DNA of 64,000 bases, from assembly GCF_003014595.1 (NCBI RefSeq), contig NZ_PYGK01000005.1, positions 62,001 to 126,000 on the forward strand, given 5' to 3'. This document shows, piece after piece, positions 28,398 to 37,429 of this stretch. The translations under genes were made by a program, and so were the position numbers. The notes beneath the pieces were generated by a model. That model saw nothing but the letters and a program-made list of their open reading frames with translations. It did not search any database and had not been told where the DNA came from. Position 1 is the stretch's first letter, and every line of letters starts with the position of its first letter. The stretch comes from Chitinophaga ginsengisoli (lineage in GTDB: Bacteria > Bacteroidota > Bacteroidia > Chitinophagales > Chitinophagaceae).

Positions 28398-28949
28398 ATG
28401 AGGGATGATACTAGCTACCTGCATAATAAACTGTTACAAGGCCTGAAAAAAGGGGACGAACAGGCGCTTGAAGATATCATGGAAATGTACCGTGATAAGC
28501 TGTTACTGAAAGCATATCACTTGCTTGGCGATCTGGATGAATCCAGGGATGCGGTACAGGAAGTGTTCATTAAGCTTTGGGGTGTCAAAAGTAAGTTACA
28601 ATCTGACACTATACTTGACAAGTATCTGATTACTTTGATAAGGAACCATTGCTGTTCACTCCTGCGAAAGAGAAAGGTACTGGAGATACGCAAGGAAAAA
28701 TTCAGCTATGGGCTACCATCTTATTCATTTGTAAAGCCTATGGAGAACGCAGAACTTGCCCGGCAACTCTCGACTGCGTTTAATACACTGACAGATCGCC
28801 AGCGGGCTATATTTGATTCTGTTTATCTGGAAGGAAAAAGTCATCTGGAGATAGTAAAAGAATTGCAGATTGAACCTCAGACCGTAAAAAATACTATTTC
28901 CACTGTATTAAAAAAGCTTCGGTCCAATCTTGAATTTTGGGTAAAATGA
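28398..28949 (+). CDS. RNA polymerase ECF-type sigma-70 factor (locus A)
   Basis: A 183-residue ECF sigma factor of the Bacteroidota FecI-like group. Region 2 has LLGDLDESRDAVQEVFIKLW, and region 4 has LTDRQRAIFDSVYLEGKSH followed by a helix-turn-helix (LEIVKELQIEPQTVKNTIST). It is 46 bases upstream of a FecR gene and divergent from the STN-containing SusC, the standard cell-surface signalling arrangement. It probably activates the locus A sus operon when SusC binds ligand. Confidence 0.95.
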   Translation: MRDDTSYLHNKLLQGLKKGDEQALEDIMEMYRDKLLLKAYHLLGDLDESRDAVQEVFIKLWGVKSKLQSDTILDKYLITLIRNHCCSLLRKRKVLEIRKEKFSYGLPSYSFVKPMENAELARQLSTAFNTLTDRQRAIFDSVYLEGKSHLEIVKELQIEPQTVKNTISTVLKKLRSNLEFWVK

Positions 28950-28995
28950 TCTCTTGCCTGGTACTTTTCCTCCGCTTATGCGTTATTAGGTTATC

Positions 28996-30135
28996 ATGAG
29001 TTTAGACCGAGATTTTATTGAGAATCTGATCATACAGGATATCTGCGGAACAATTACACCGTCTGATAAAGCTGTTTTGAAAGATGCCATAGATAAAAAC
29101 CCTGAACTATGGCTGTTGCAGCAGGAGATGATGCGCAAATTCCAAACTCCTGATGTACAGGAAGCCCGGCGGCAGCTACGGGAATCATTTAATGCGCGGG
29201 ATATTATCAGGGAGGAACGCCGGAGAAAGCGTGCCCGTAATATGCGAAGGGCAGGTGCTATTACAGCCGTAGTAGGGGTGATCGCTTTTTTTAGTGTAAA
29301 ATATGTTTCATTTCATTCCTCCTCTGAAAAGGTGTCAGCAATGATTGCAGCTGCAGGCAATAAGCCCAGGCAGGTCGTTTTACAGCTGCCCGATGGCGAG
29401 ACAATAGCTTTGGATACTGTTGAACAAAAACTGAACGCAGGCCCTATTGCTATCAGCACACATAGTAATACGCTTTCTTACCAATCAACCAATACTAATA
29501 ACAGGGAACGGGCGACGTTAATTGTACCGCCCGGAAAGGATTACACGATTCATTTAAATGATGGATCTGAGATTCATCTTAACTCTGGTACCCGCTTGAT
29601 ATTCCCCTTGCAATTCCTGGATGATAGGAGAGAAATAATCATCGACGGAGAGGCTTATGTAAAAGTTGCCCGGCAGCCAGGCAAGCCTTTCATTGTGCGG
29701 TTACCAGAGGCTACTATACAGGTATTAGGTACAGAGTTTAATGTTAATACTTACGACATTGGTGTGCAGAGAGTAGCGCTCGTAAACGGTGCAGTGAAGG
29801 TTAAAACTAAGATGGACAGCCTGGTATTAAAACCGGGCATGGAAGCTGTAACTACTGATCAGGGTATGAAAGCAGGTGTCTTTGATGCATCTGAAGTGCT
29901 GGCATGGAGAGAAGGTAAATATTATATCAATGATGCCACTCTGTATGAAGTAAGCCGGGTACTTACCAGATGGTATGGAAAAACAGTAGTGATTGATAAT
30001 AAAAAGGCTGGCCAGCAAAGGTTTACCGGGATGATAGATAAGACACAGCCAATAGAAGTTACCCTCGATGGATTGAAACTCACTAACCGAATTGATTATT
30101 CCACTGACAAAAACGGCGTAATTCATATTAAATAG
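28996..30135 (+). CDS. FecR family anti-sigma factor (locus A)
   Basis: A 379-residue single-pass inner-membrane protein. A cytoplasmic N-terminal part (about 1-85) binds the sigma factor, a membrane helix lies around 88-105 (AGAITAVVGVIAFFSV), and the periplasmic FecR domain follows (VPPGKDYTIHLNDGSEIHL, FIVRLPEATIQVLGTEFNVN). The C-terminal DUF4974-like segment (VSRVLTRWYGKTVVI ... FTGMIDKTQPIEVTLDGL) would contact the STN domain of SusC. Co-transcribed with the sigma gene; the S9 peptidase begins 170 bases later. Confidence 0.95.
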   Translation: MSLDRDFIENLIIQDICGTITPSDKAVLKDAIDKNPELWLLQQEMMRKFQTPDVQEARRQLRESFNARDIIREERRRKRARNMRRAGAITAVVGVIAFFSVKYVSFHSSSEKVSAMIAAAGNKPRQVVLQLPDGETIALDTVEQKLNAGPIAISTHSNTLSYQSTNTNNRERATLIVPPGKDYTIHLNDGSEIHLNSGTRLIFPLQFLDDRREIIIDGEAYVKVARQPGKPFIVRLPEATIQVLGTEFNVNTYDIGVQRVALVNGAVKVKTKMDSLVLKPGMEAVTTDQGMKAGVFDASEVLAWREGKYYINDATLYEVSRVLTRWYGKTVVIDNKKAGQQRFTGMIDKTQPIEVTLDGLKLTNRIDYSTDKNGVIHIK

Positions 30136-30305
30136 TAGTGCCTGTAACTTCCTTTGCCGCTTTCCTCAATCAGAATGGTACCCGTCAGCCGTTTTTGCGT
30201 TTAAAATATATTATGTGGGCAGAATGTACTGCTATGCCATTACAGATGGTACAATGTATTTTCATAGGTTTCAGTCAGGAACATGATTAAATAACGCTCA
30301 ATACA

Positions 30306-32945
30306 ATGGGAAAAAAATGCGTATTTCTAATCGCTTTGCTCTTATGCATAAGCCAGCTATCAGCCCAGAGAAAAGAATTGGACATAGATGCCATTAGGAA
30401 CACAAAAAAACTCGGCACATACGGTATCTCAAACGACGGGAATTATATATGGTATACTGAACAGTCAGATGCCGGGGGCACTATCTGTTACATTTGTACC
30501 AATGATGGTCGGAAAAAAGCCAGCTTTGAGGGCGTGAGAAGTGCAGCCTTTACGGCTGACAGTAAATATCTTGTATTTGAATGGAAGAATGATGTAAATG
30601 TATTAGCGTTGCCAACCATGAAGGAGTATCGGGTCGATCGCGCACGCAACCCCAAAGTCGCAGGCGAGGGAAATAGAACCTATCTCTGTTTTCAAAGGGC
30701 TGATACCTTAAAGTTAAGGGGTTTGTCAAGCGGTGAGGAAAGAAGTTATACTGGAGTTAGGGATAGCTATTTTAATAAACAGGGAACCGCATTGGTGTTA
30801 TACAGGGATAGTAGCCTTATATGGGTAGATCTTAAAAACACAAAAGGGGCTGTTATTTTTACAGGGCCTGAAATAGGAAATGTGAACTTCGATGCGGGAG
30901 GTTCTCATTTAATATTTTCAAGCACCAAAGGAAGCAGCACGACTGTTTATGAGTATCGCCCTCAGATGTCATCGGCGACAATACTTGTTGAAAATCGTGC
31001 TAAAGGAATACTGCAGCATTTGGAGATCTTAAAGAATGATATCAGGTTTAGTGATGATGGAAACTTTGTTTTTTTCAAGTTAAAGAAACGTCCGGCTTTA
31101 TTAAAGCAGGATGCTAATCTGATTACAAAAGGAGTGAGTATTTGGAGCTTCCGTGATAAAAGCCTGCAGTCTGAACAATTGAACAACCTATCAACGGGCG
31201 AATATACAGCAGTGATATGCCTTGATACAAGATCTGTTATACAACTGGAAAATGATCATCAGACCATCACGGGACAGGTAGGGGGAGAATATGTACTTCT
31301 GAAAAATAGAACACATGAATTTGAAACCTATTGGAATGGAGAACATACGCAATATTGGCTGTTGTCTTTGCTTACGGGTAAACAGCGGGATTTTATTCCG
31401 TCATCTGTGCAGGCGCCGTCATCGGTAAGCGTTTCCCCCAAAGGGCGATATATTACCTGGAAGGATGATCTGAGTAATGAAACATTTTGTTATACAATAA
31501 AAACAGGTGCAATAAATAAAATAGCTTCTGGTATCATTAATGATGAAGTTGTAGGTATTCATGGTCGTAAAAATTCATTTGACATATCTGGTTGGCTAAA
31601 AGATGATGCTGCGCTGATCGGGTATGATAATTTTGATGTATGGCAAGTGGATCCTGAAAACAAAAAGCAGCCTATATCCATAACGGATGGATCGGGCCGA
31701 AGGAACGGGATCCAATTCAGACCTGTTGAGGTGTTAGCGTCCTATGCAGCTACCGGTTTAAAAGATTCAATCCTGCTGACAGGAATGGAAGTATCGACAA
31801 AATGTAGTGGATTCACGAAGGTAAAGCTATCTACAGTAAATGATCCCGGCAAACGTTTTTTGGGACCATATCTGTATTATTTCCCTGGTATTGTTCTCGA
31901 TGGATACGTCCCCCCTCCCATGAAATCCGAAGGGACATCAGCGTTTCTTGTGCAAAGGCAAAGTGATACAAACCCGTCTAATATTTTTTTTACAAGAAAC
32001 TTTCAGCAGTTTGTAGTTATTTCTGATGTCCAACCTATCGCAGGATACAAAGGGTATGTTGCTGAGCTTATACAGTGGACAAATAAAGAAGGGCAGCGGC
32101 GTTTTGGTGTATTATATAAACCGGAAGATTTAGACCCATCAGGAAGTTATCCTATTATATTCAACTATTATGAAGACAGAAGCTTTGAAAGATATCAGTA
32201 TAAGATGCCGGCATTAAGTCCTGTAAATATAAATGTTCCCTGGTATGTAAGCCGGGGCTATGCCATATTTATACCAGATATATACCGGATGCGTGGTAAA
32301 ACAGGCCAGGCTGCATTGGAAGCGGTTGAAAGTGCTGTTGAATATTTAACGGGAAAATATAAATGGATAGATAAAAACAGAATGGGCCTGCAGGGGCATA
32401 GTCATGGAGGATATCTGACCAATTATATAGCCACTCACTCCTCATTATTTGCAGCTGCACAATCTTCTGCGGGCTATAGTGATCTTATCAGTGGATATGG
32501 ACAATTAGCATTTGGAGGTGTAAGCATGCAGTTTATGCAGGAAACAGGGCAGAATAATTTAGGAGCAGCGCCCTTCCAGAACGCTCAGATGTATATTGAT
32601 AACTCATGCATTTTTACTGTCGATAGGGTTACAACACCATTGCTACTAATGCATAATAGAGAAGACGGCGTAGTCGGTTTCGGGCAATCTATGGAGCTAT
32701 TTACAGCGTTGCGCCGCGTGAATAAACCGGTATGGCTGCTTGAATATGACAACGAAGATCATGTATTAACGGATGCTGATCATATTCTTGATTTCTGCAC
32801 AAGACAGCAACAGTTTTTTGATCATTATCTGAAAGGAAAACCCGCAGCTAAATGGATGACTAGCGGTCTGCCGGCTGTCTATAAAGGGCTTTATTCAGGA
32901 CTGGAAATAGATAGTTCTTCAAAAGATACATCAGGGGGGCAGTAA
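30306..32945 (+). CDS. S9 family prolyl-oligopeptidase-like serine peptidase (locus A)
   Basis: 879 residues with a signal peptide ending QLSAQ. The N-terminal ~600 residues form a divergent beta-propeller, and the C-terminal alpha/beta hydrolase domain carries the triad Ser699 (GLQGHSHGGY), Asp787 (NREDGVV) and His819 (NEDHVL). S9 enzymes cleave short peptides, often after Pro or small residues; here it is probably periplasmic. It follows the FecR gene on the same strand and is convergent with a small exported-protein gene. The paralogue at 47492 shows the same plan (GVLYKPEDLDPSGSYPIIF versus GVLYQPENFNPSRRYPVIF). A peptidase with GH2 and SusCD suggests a glycosylated peptide substrate (inference). 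Confidence 0.92.
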   Translation: MGKKCVFLIALLLCISQLSAQRKELDIDAIRNTKKLGTYGISNDGNYIWYTEQSDAGGTICYICTNDGRKKASFEGVRSAAFTADSKYLVFEWKNDVNVLALPTMKEYRVDRARNPKVAGEGNRTYLCFQRADTLKLRGLSSGEERSYTGVRDSYFNKQGTALVLYRDSSLIWVDLKNTKGAVIFTGPEIGNVNFDAGGSHLIFSSTKGSSTTVYEYRPQMSSATILVENRAKGILQHLEILKNDIRFSDDGNFVFFKLKKRPALLKQDANLITKGVSIWSFRDKSLQSEQLNNLSTGEYTAVICLDTRSVIQLENDHQTITGQVGGEYVLLKNRTHEFETYWNGEHTQYWLLSLLTGKQRDFIPSSVQAPSSVSVSPKGRYITWKDDLSNETFCYTIKTGAINKIASGIINDEVVGIHGRKNSFDISGWLKDDAALIGYDNFDVWQVDPENKKQPISITDGSGRRNGIQFRPVEVLASYAATGLKDSILLTGMEVSTKCSGFTKVKLSTVNDPGKRFLGPYLYYFPGIVLDGYVPPPMKSEGTSAFLVQRQSDTNPSNIFFTRNFQQFVVISDVQPIAGYKGYVAELIQWTNKEGQRRFGVLYKPEDLDPSGSYPIIFNYYEDRSFERYQYKMPALSPVNINVPWYVSRGYAIFIPDIYRMRGKTGQAALEAVESAVEYLTGKYKWIDKNRMGLQGHSHGGYLTNYIATHSSLFAAAQSSAGYSDLISGYGQLAFGGVSMQFMQETGQNNLGAAPFQNAQMYIDNSCIFTVDRVTTPLLLMHNREDGVVGFGQSMELFTALRRVNKPVWLLEYDNEDHVLTDADHILDFCTRQQQFFDHYLKGKPAAKWMTSGLPAVYKGLYSGLEIDSSSKDTSGGQ

Positions 32946-33018
32946 ATCTTTCTGCCTCTTCATACAGTTTATTACCACAAGTTTCCCGAACGTATATTCC
33001 AGCGGTAATGAAAATAAA

Positions 33019-33056
33019 TTAGCGTTTCGGATAGGTAATCCTATCCGAAACGCTAA
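33019..33056. terminator. Bidirectional terminator, perfect 17-base-pair stem
   Basis: Bases 33019-33035 and 33040-33056 are exact inverted copies (arm TTAGCGTTTCGGATAGG) around a TAAT loop. It lies between the convergent S9 gene and the small exported-protein gene, with A-rich sequence on the 5' side giving T-rich tails on the minus strand. Confidence 0.82.
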
Positions 33057-33070
33057 AATCATTACAGCAA

Positions 33071-33421
33071 TTAGTTAACTGCAGTTGTGTGAGTCGCTGG
33101 AACTGACACACCAGTCCATGCTGGGAAAGTAATGGTCGCTGTACCATTAAGTTCAATTAATGTAATTGCTGCAGTCGTTGTTGTGCCTGTAGTGCTGTAT
33201 ACAGTAGTGAGCGGATTAGCAGTTGCGTTTGTTATAAACCTGGCTGGAGTGATAGGTAAATAAACAGAAGCAGCAGCAGTGTATACAGTACCCAGGGTTG
33301 TATATTCTGTTGTGTAAGTGAATGCTCTCAAGCCATTGAATTTAGCAGCATTGAAAGCGAATGCACCACCAACTACGGCTAGAATAGCCACTGCAGAAAG
33401 AATTATACGAGCTTTTTTCAT
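33071..33421 (-). CDS. Small exported protein, relative of the one at 50602
   Basis: About 116 residues from ATG 33421 (an ATG 24 bases upstream would interrupt the shared leader). The N-terminus MKKARIILSAVAILAVVGGA is almost the same as that of the 50602 protein, MNKARIILSAVALFAVVGGA, and forms a signal peptide, with AFA at the likely cleavage site. The mature part is Thr/Ala/Tyr-rich (YTTEYTTLGTVYTAAASVY) and diverges completely from its relative, apart from a general Thr richness. No Cys is present. Function is not recognised; small secreted proteins next to S9/GH2 loci may be surface or matrix proteins. Conserved export signal and leader with a variable mature region is noteworthy. Confidence 0.75.
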   Translation of the reverse strand: MKKARIILSAVAILAVVGGAFAFNAAKFNGLRAFTYTTEYTTLGTVYTAAASVYLPITPARFITNATANPLTTVYSTTGTTTTAAITLIELNGTATITFPAWTGVSVPATHTTAVN

Positions 33422-33430
33422 AATACTAAT

Positions 33431-33483
33431 GCCTTTATAACTCAAAAGGCTAAACTTAAAAAAACATGAAATTGCCTACTCTT
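33431..33483 (-). promoter_or_regulatory. Conserved leader hairpin and upstream motif of the small exported-protein gene
   Basis: GCCTTT (33431-33436) and AAAGGC (33445-33450) are inverted copies; on the minus strand the second arm to be transcribed, AAAGGC, lies at Shine-Dalgarno distance from ATG 33421. The 16-mer TCAAAAGGCTAAACTT (33442-33457) and CCTACTCTT (33475-33483) recur in the same order before the gene at 50602. Confidence 0.6.
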
Positions 33484-34301
33484 TTCGATGGTTTTCGGCT
33501 TCCCCATCTTGAAGATTTCCCGGCGCGCTTGCAATCATGCCAGGCAATTGCTGATCAGCAAAAAGTTTGAAGAGTACAGTATGATGCCTGGTGATGGCAA
33601 CGTACACGCTACTTGATCAGTATGAAGATGTAAAAATTGGAAAATGTAATGTAAGCGCAATTGTTATTGTTGAGGTCAACAACAACAGCAGCTATAAGAA
33701 GAATAGCAACAACAGAGACAAGCTATAATCGGAGTATGGAACTTCGGGTTCATAAAATTTATTTGGGTTAAATTCAAACGGGTATGGTGGGTTCCGTTGG
33801 TATAATTTGCTTATGTAAAGCTACTACTAGCTGCATTTTTTCCCCTTAGGAGATGCACTTAAAACTTTGGAGGGAGCGATTTTTATTTTCTATCTAAATT
33901 ATATGACGGGAATGTTTGTTGTATGTCAATTGAAAAACAGTACATTGGATACTTTCTATTTTCCGATGTTAAGTCATACATAAAATACGACTCTAAAGCG
34001 GCGTCCCTCCGATAGCGATAGTCCGGTTTGAAAAATGGTTATTTTATTCTATATTTATACAGCCCCAATCAGCCACCTTGTGCCCAGGGCTCACTTTATT
34101 GCCAGATTAATGTACACCTGATATTGTTGTATTTAATAATGGCCCCAATGAGGGGTAATAAATTATAATAGGAACTACATTTCAAAAGGCAGCCACATCA
34201 TTGGAACAAACGTGAGGTATACTGTAGGCGTACTTGATATTAAGAGAATTTTTCAGGCGTATCGAAACTTATTACAAATTCCATTAATGCGTATTGGTGA
34301 C
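33484..34301. other. Intergenic region, no convincing gene
   Basis: About 800 AT-rich bases between the small-protein gene (-) and the metalloprotease operon (+). A small palindrome, TTGTTGAGGTCAACAA, lies near 33670. A GTG-initiated frame runs from 34212 into the operon but encodes a hydrophilic extension without family likeness. It presumably contains both divergent promoters. Confidence 0.45.
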
Positions 34302-34994
34302 ATGAGTCGTATCATTCCCCTTATTTTACTAGGCTTGTTGTGTCAGGATTGTCTTGCGCAGACAAACAATGAACCGGCCCAGCTTAGAAAGAATGCTATT
34401 ACGGCACTCCGGACATTCCGGGATTCTCTTTCTAAAGTGGAAGACACAGGCCAGTCTGATAGCCTGCAAAAGGCGACTAATTTATTACTCTCCTATGTAA
34501 AGTCCGAGAGTGATACGTTCCAGTTAAATGCCCTGAATGAGTACTATACGAAGGCAATGTATTTTCTAAAGAATGCATCGGCGGATGAAAAAGGGGCAGT
34601 CGTCAATAATTTAAACCAGGATATTCAATTGAAGTTTTCTATGATCAAAGACAACGGGAATTTGTACCTGGGCCCCGAAACTCCAATATTTAAGAACTGT
34701 GAAGTTAATGTGTCTGCATTAGTAAATGGTAGTAAGGATTGGACAGGGAAATTCGTCTTGTTTTGGGCCCAATTTACCGGCGTCGACCAAAAGACAATTA
34801 TATCGTCCGGGGCTTTTAATGGTAACTCAACTGCATTTTCTAATCCTTATAAATTGTCTATAAAACTTCCAGGCTATATCATTTTTTGGTTAGAGGACGC
34901 TACAACCCGTGAGTTATATCGGGGGGTGCCTGACTATAATCGAATGCTTGGGAACGAAAGAGACATTCAAGTTAACTTTATACCTCTGAAATAA
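34302..34994 (+). CDS. Exported protein of unknown function, first gene of M48-like operon
   Basis: About 230 residues from ATG 34302, which gives a clean signal peptide (MSRIIPLILLGLL, cleavage near CLAQ). ATG 34287 and GTG 34212 are in frame but add non-signal sequence. The mature N-terminal half is helical (LRKNAITALRTFRDSLSKVE), and the C-terminal half is beta-rich (FVLFWAQFTGVDQKTIISSG, YIIFWLEDATTRELYRGVP). I do not recognise a family. The stop codon overlaps the start of the next gene by one base (TAATG), indicating coupled translation with the membrane protein and, beyond it, the metalloprotease. Confidence 0.72.
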   Translation: MSRIIPLILLGLLCQDCLAQTNNEPAQLRKNAITALRTFRDSLSKVEDTGQSDSLQKATNLLLSYVKSESDTFQLNALNEYYTKAMYFLKNASADEKGAVVNNLNQDIQLKFSMIKDNGNLYLGPETPIFKNCEVNVSALVNGSKDWTGKFVLFWAQFTGVDQKTIISSGAFNGNSTAFSNPYKLSIKLPGYIIFWLEDATTRELYRGVPDYNRMLGNERDIQVNFIPLK

Positions 34995-35560
34995 TGGCAA
35001 AGATAATGTCACCTGGAAAAGATATTTCAATAATTACAAAGGTTGGTGCCATGATCATGGGTGCCGTAGTTACATTTATTGTATCTCCTCCTGTCATTAA
35101 TGCAGAGGACAATGCCGGTGTTGATTGGAGAAAAATATTTGTATTTGTCGCAGGTGTTTTGTCTATCTTTTTATACGATAAATTGAAGAACAAGCAAAAA
35201 CTGAAAAAGGTTGCCTTTTTTTTAGTTGGATTATTGATGCTGCTTATAATAGGCTATCAACTGATCTATGGGCAATATTCGATAAGCTGCTTTGATAAAG
35301 CAAGGATAGTCATATCGAAGGCACCTGTCAAACATGAAGTAGCTTCCCGCTTTGATTATTTTCTGAAGCATAGCCAGGATCCTATACATGATTTTCTTGA
35401 AGCACAACAATGCATTCCGACAAAAATTTGGAATCTGTCTGATCTGGTGTTCCCATATTACGGCCTCCTTGCACTGTATTTGGGAATAATAATTACGGTG
35501 ATCCTGCTTGTTATTACAGTGGGGGATATCCTAAGGTCGCCTGACGCGTCAAATGATTAA
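34994..35560 (+). CDS. Four-segment membrane protein of unknown function
   Basis: 188 residues with about four hydrophobic segments: near 14-32 (ITKVGAMIMGAVVTFIV), 46-60 (IFVFVAGVLSIFLY), 72-92 (VAFFLVGLLMLLIIGYQLIY) and 150-175 (YYGLLALYLGIIITVILLV). Between segments 3 and 4 lies a ~55-residue soluble loop with FDKARIVISKAPVKHEVASR and two Cys residues (CFDK, QQCIP). There is no recognised family. Translationally coupled to the exported protein before it and 11 bases from the metalloprotease, so the three probably work as a unit at the cytoplasmic membrane. Confidence 0.7.
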   Translation: MAKIMSPGKDISIITKVGAMIMGAVVTFIVSPPVINAEDNAGVDWRKIFVFVAGVLSIFLYDKLKNKQKLKKVAFFLVGLLMLLIIGYQLIYGQYSISCFDKARIVISKAPVKHEVASRFDYFLKHSQDPIHDFLEAQQCIPTKIWNLSDLVFPYYGLLALYLGIIITVILLVITVGDILRSPDASND

Positions 35561-35571
35561 AACGATTTGCT

Positions 35572-37230
35572 ATGAAGTACATTGTTACGCTGGTAGTTGT
35601 TTTGCTTACGGTAACAAGGACGATAGCTGGTAATATCGTAGAAGACAGAGACCTGGTCATTAAGGTTTTTGACGACTACAAAAAAGTACAGGCAACGTTT
35701 AATCTTACTCTCGGTAATGTAAGGTTTGTCGATAGAGGATCTACTCACGCTGCGAGCGGAGAGCCGGATGTTTTTGTGCAGTTGAACCAGGTGGAACGTT
35801 ATACAAAAGGTAAAAGCGAAATTTTCAGACGCCTGTTTATTGAATTTATGTTGGCGCATGAAATTGCACATAAGATGCAGTTTAGTAATTATAAGAAAGA
35901 AGTTATTGAGCAAACGTCGGGCGGGGAGGGGAAGATCTTTTTGGAATGTAATGCCGATATCCTGGCAGGCCTGCTAATGACCGACATGGTAAATACTATC
36001 GAATTACCAGATTTAATCAACAATCAGCCCGGTTTCAGTTATAAGGATTATCTGGAGCAGAGCCGAAAAGAAATGTTTGCCGTCTATAAGCAGATCTTCG
36101 AAATGGATCGGGTGAACCCGGTGATTGCGACACACCCAACCCATTTACAGCGATTGATGGCTGCAAAAGAAGGAGTTATGTTGGGGGTATGTTCAATGAT
36201 TCAATTTATTGACCCGTCTAAGTCTGTATTTACGCCGGAACAAACCCGGCAATATTTATCCGCATACCGGACAATTGCAAAGGGGCTTGGATTAGGAGTG
36301 GATCAGACTAGTGGCAATAATCCTTTCAACTGGGCACATATTGAAGCAATTCGTATCACCAACGAAAATAACGATCTGGCAAAAAAGATGACACGATATA
36401 ATACCAGGTATCGGAGAGTTTATGGTGACAACCCACATTATGAGTTCTCATTTGAGATTTATAATGACAACCCTGTAGATGTAAGATTTGCCGGAAGAAT
36501 TTATTCTACCGTGCAGCAAGGATATAACAGGCAGGAAGTCATCGAAAAGGCCCCGATTGACTGTATGATATTTGACAAGGTAATCAGGGCTAACAGTAGC
36601 ATGCAGTTTTCCGGCCAGCTTGACTTCATTTCTGAGATCGGAAGTACAAGTCAGCTTATTATGCCGGGAGATCGTGAATCATTGTACTTCGTGTTTGATA
36701 GCAACAATCCCACTACAGATCAGAAAGACAGGGAAATGGAGAATATCAGTTTTATTGATTGGACGGATGAAACTTTGGGTGAAATCGATGATCATATTAA
36801 AGACATTGTTCAAAAGAGTAATGAGTTTTTTAAGTATGTGAGAGGCATAGCAGTTTCCCGCGACTCAACTTTGGAGATGGTTGTAAAGAACGGAAGACGC
36901 TTTGAGCCCTTATTTAAGGCTGCGCTCAATGAAGATGAATATTTCACTTATTATGAAGACCGTCAATCTTTGGTGTATGAATTTAAGGCCTGTTCCTTAC
37001 CTGATAGTAGTGATGTAAAAAGACATTTCGTGGAAATCAATGACAGAGTGAAGACTGCATATAGTGGTGTATATGAACAGCACCCGGCGTCTGTTCTTTA
37101 TGGAAATACTATAACCCAACACTATATTGATAAAGACAACAACACCAGGATTAGAACAATGTTTACCGAGGATAATCATAACCGGGGTAACTATTGTGTA
37201 ATAGTTAAAATTTATGGGAACACAAATTAA
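35572..37230 (+). CDS. M48-like zinc metalloprotease with large C-terminal extension
   Basis: 552 residues with a signal peptide (MKYIVTLVVVLLTVTRTIAG). The zinc site is HEIAH at residues 96-100, with a third ligand in E125-C-N-A-D129, the ExxxD spacing of M48 peptidases. An ATHPTHLQRLMA segment further on matches the HP...R motif of the same family. The last ~330 residues are not recognised; they look beta-rich (HYEFSFEIYNDNPVDVRFAG) with an acidic helical stretch. Unlike HtpX or Ste24 it has no membrane helices around the active site, so it is likely periplasmic or surface-exposed. It is the last gene of a three-gene operon. Substrate unknown. Confidence 0.78.
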   Translation: MKYIVTLVVVLLTVTRTIAGNIVEDRDLVIKVFDDYKKVQATFNLTLGNVRFVDRGSTHAASGEPDVFVQLNQVERYTKGKSEIFRRLFIEFMLAHEIAHKMQFSNYKKEVIEQTSGGEGKIFLECNADILAGLLMTDMVNTIELPDLINNQPGFSYKDYLEQSRKEMFAVYKQIFEMDRVNPVIATHPTHLQRLMAAKEGVMLGVCSMIQFIDPSKSVFTPEQTRQYLSAYRTIAKGLGLGVDQTSGNNPFNWAHIEAIRITNENNDLAKKMTRYNTRYRRVYGDNPHYEFSFEIYNDNPVDVRFAGRIYSTVQQGYNRQEVIEKAPIDCMIFDKVIRANSSMQFSGQLDFISEIGSTSQLIMPGDRESLYFVFDSNNPTTDQKDREMENISFIDWTDETLGEIDDHIKDIVQKSNEFFKYVRGIAVSRDSTLEMVVKNGRRFEPLFKAALNEDEYFTYYEDRQSLVYEFKACSLPDSSDVKRHFVEINDRVKTAYSGVYEQHPASVLYGNTITQHYIDKDNNTRIRTMFTEDNHNRGNYCVIVKIYGNTN

Positions 37231-37429
37231 AAGACCTTCTTTGTAATGGGTGTTTCTTCTTTCTTTTTAAGCCAATCTGCATTGATCTATAAATGGGGTT
37301 GCCTGCCGGTCTTGGGCCCAGCAGGCGGATGAAACAGTTTTAGAGGCGGCTGACACTAATAAATGAAATTAGGTTGGCTTTTGATTTTGCCCTTTATATA
37401 GAGTCTAATTCAACCATTACAAAAAATAC

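Noticed and set aside
34212..34301. GTG-initiated extension of the first gene of the metalloprotease operon
   Set aside because: It would put 30 hydrophilic residues before the signal peptide; ATG 34302 gives a normal one.
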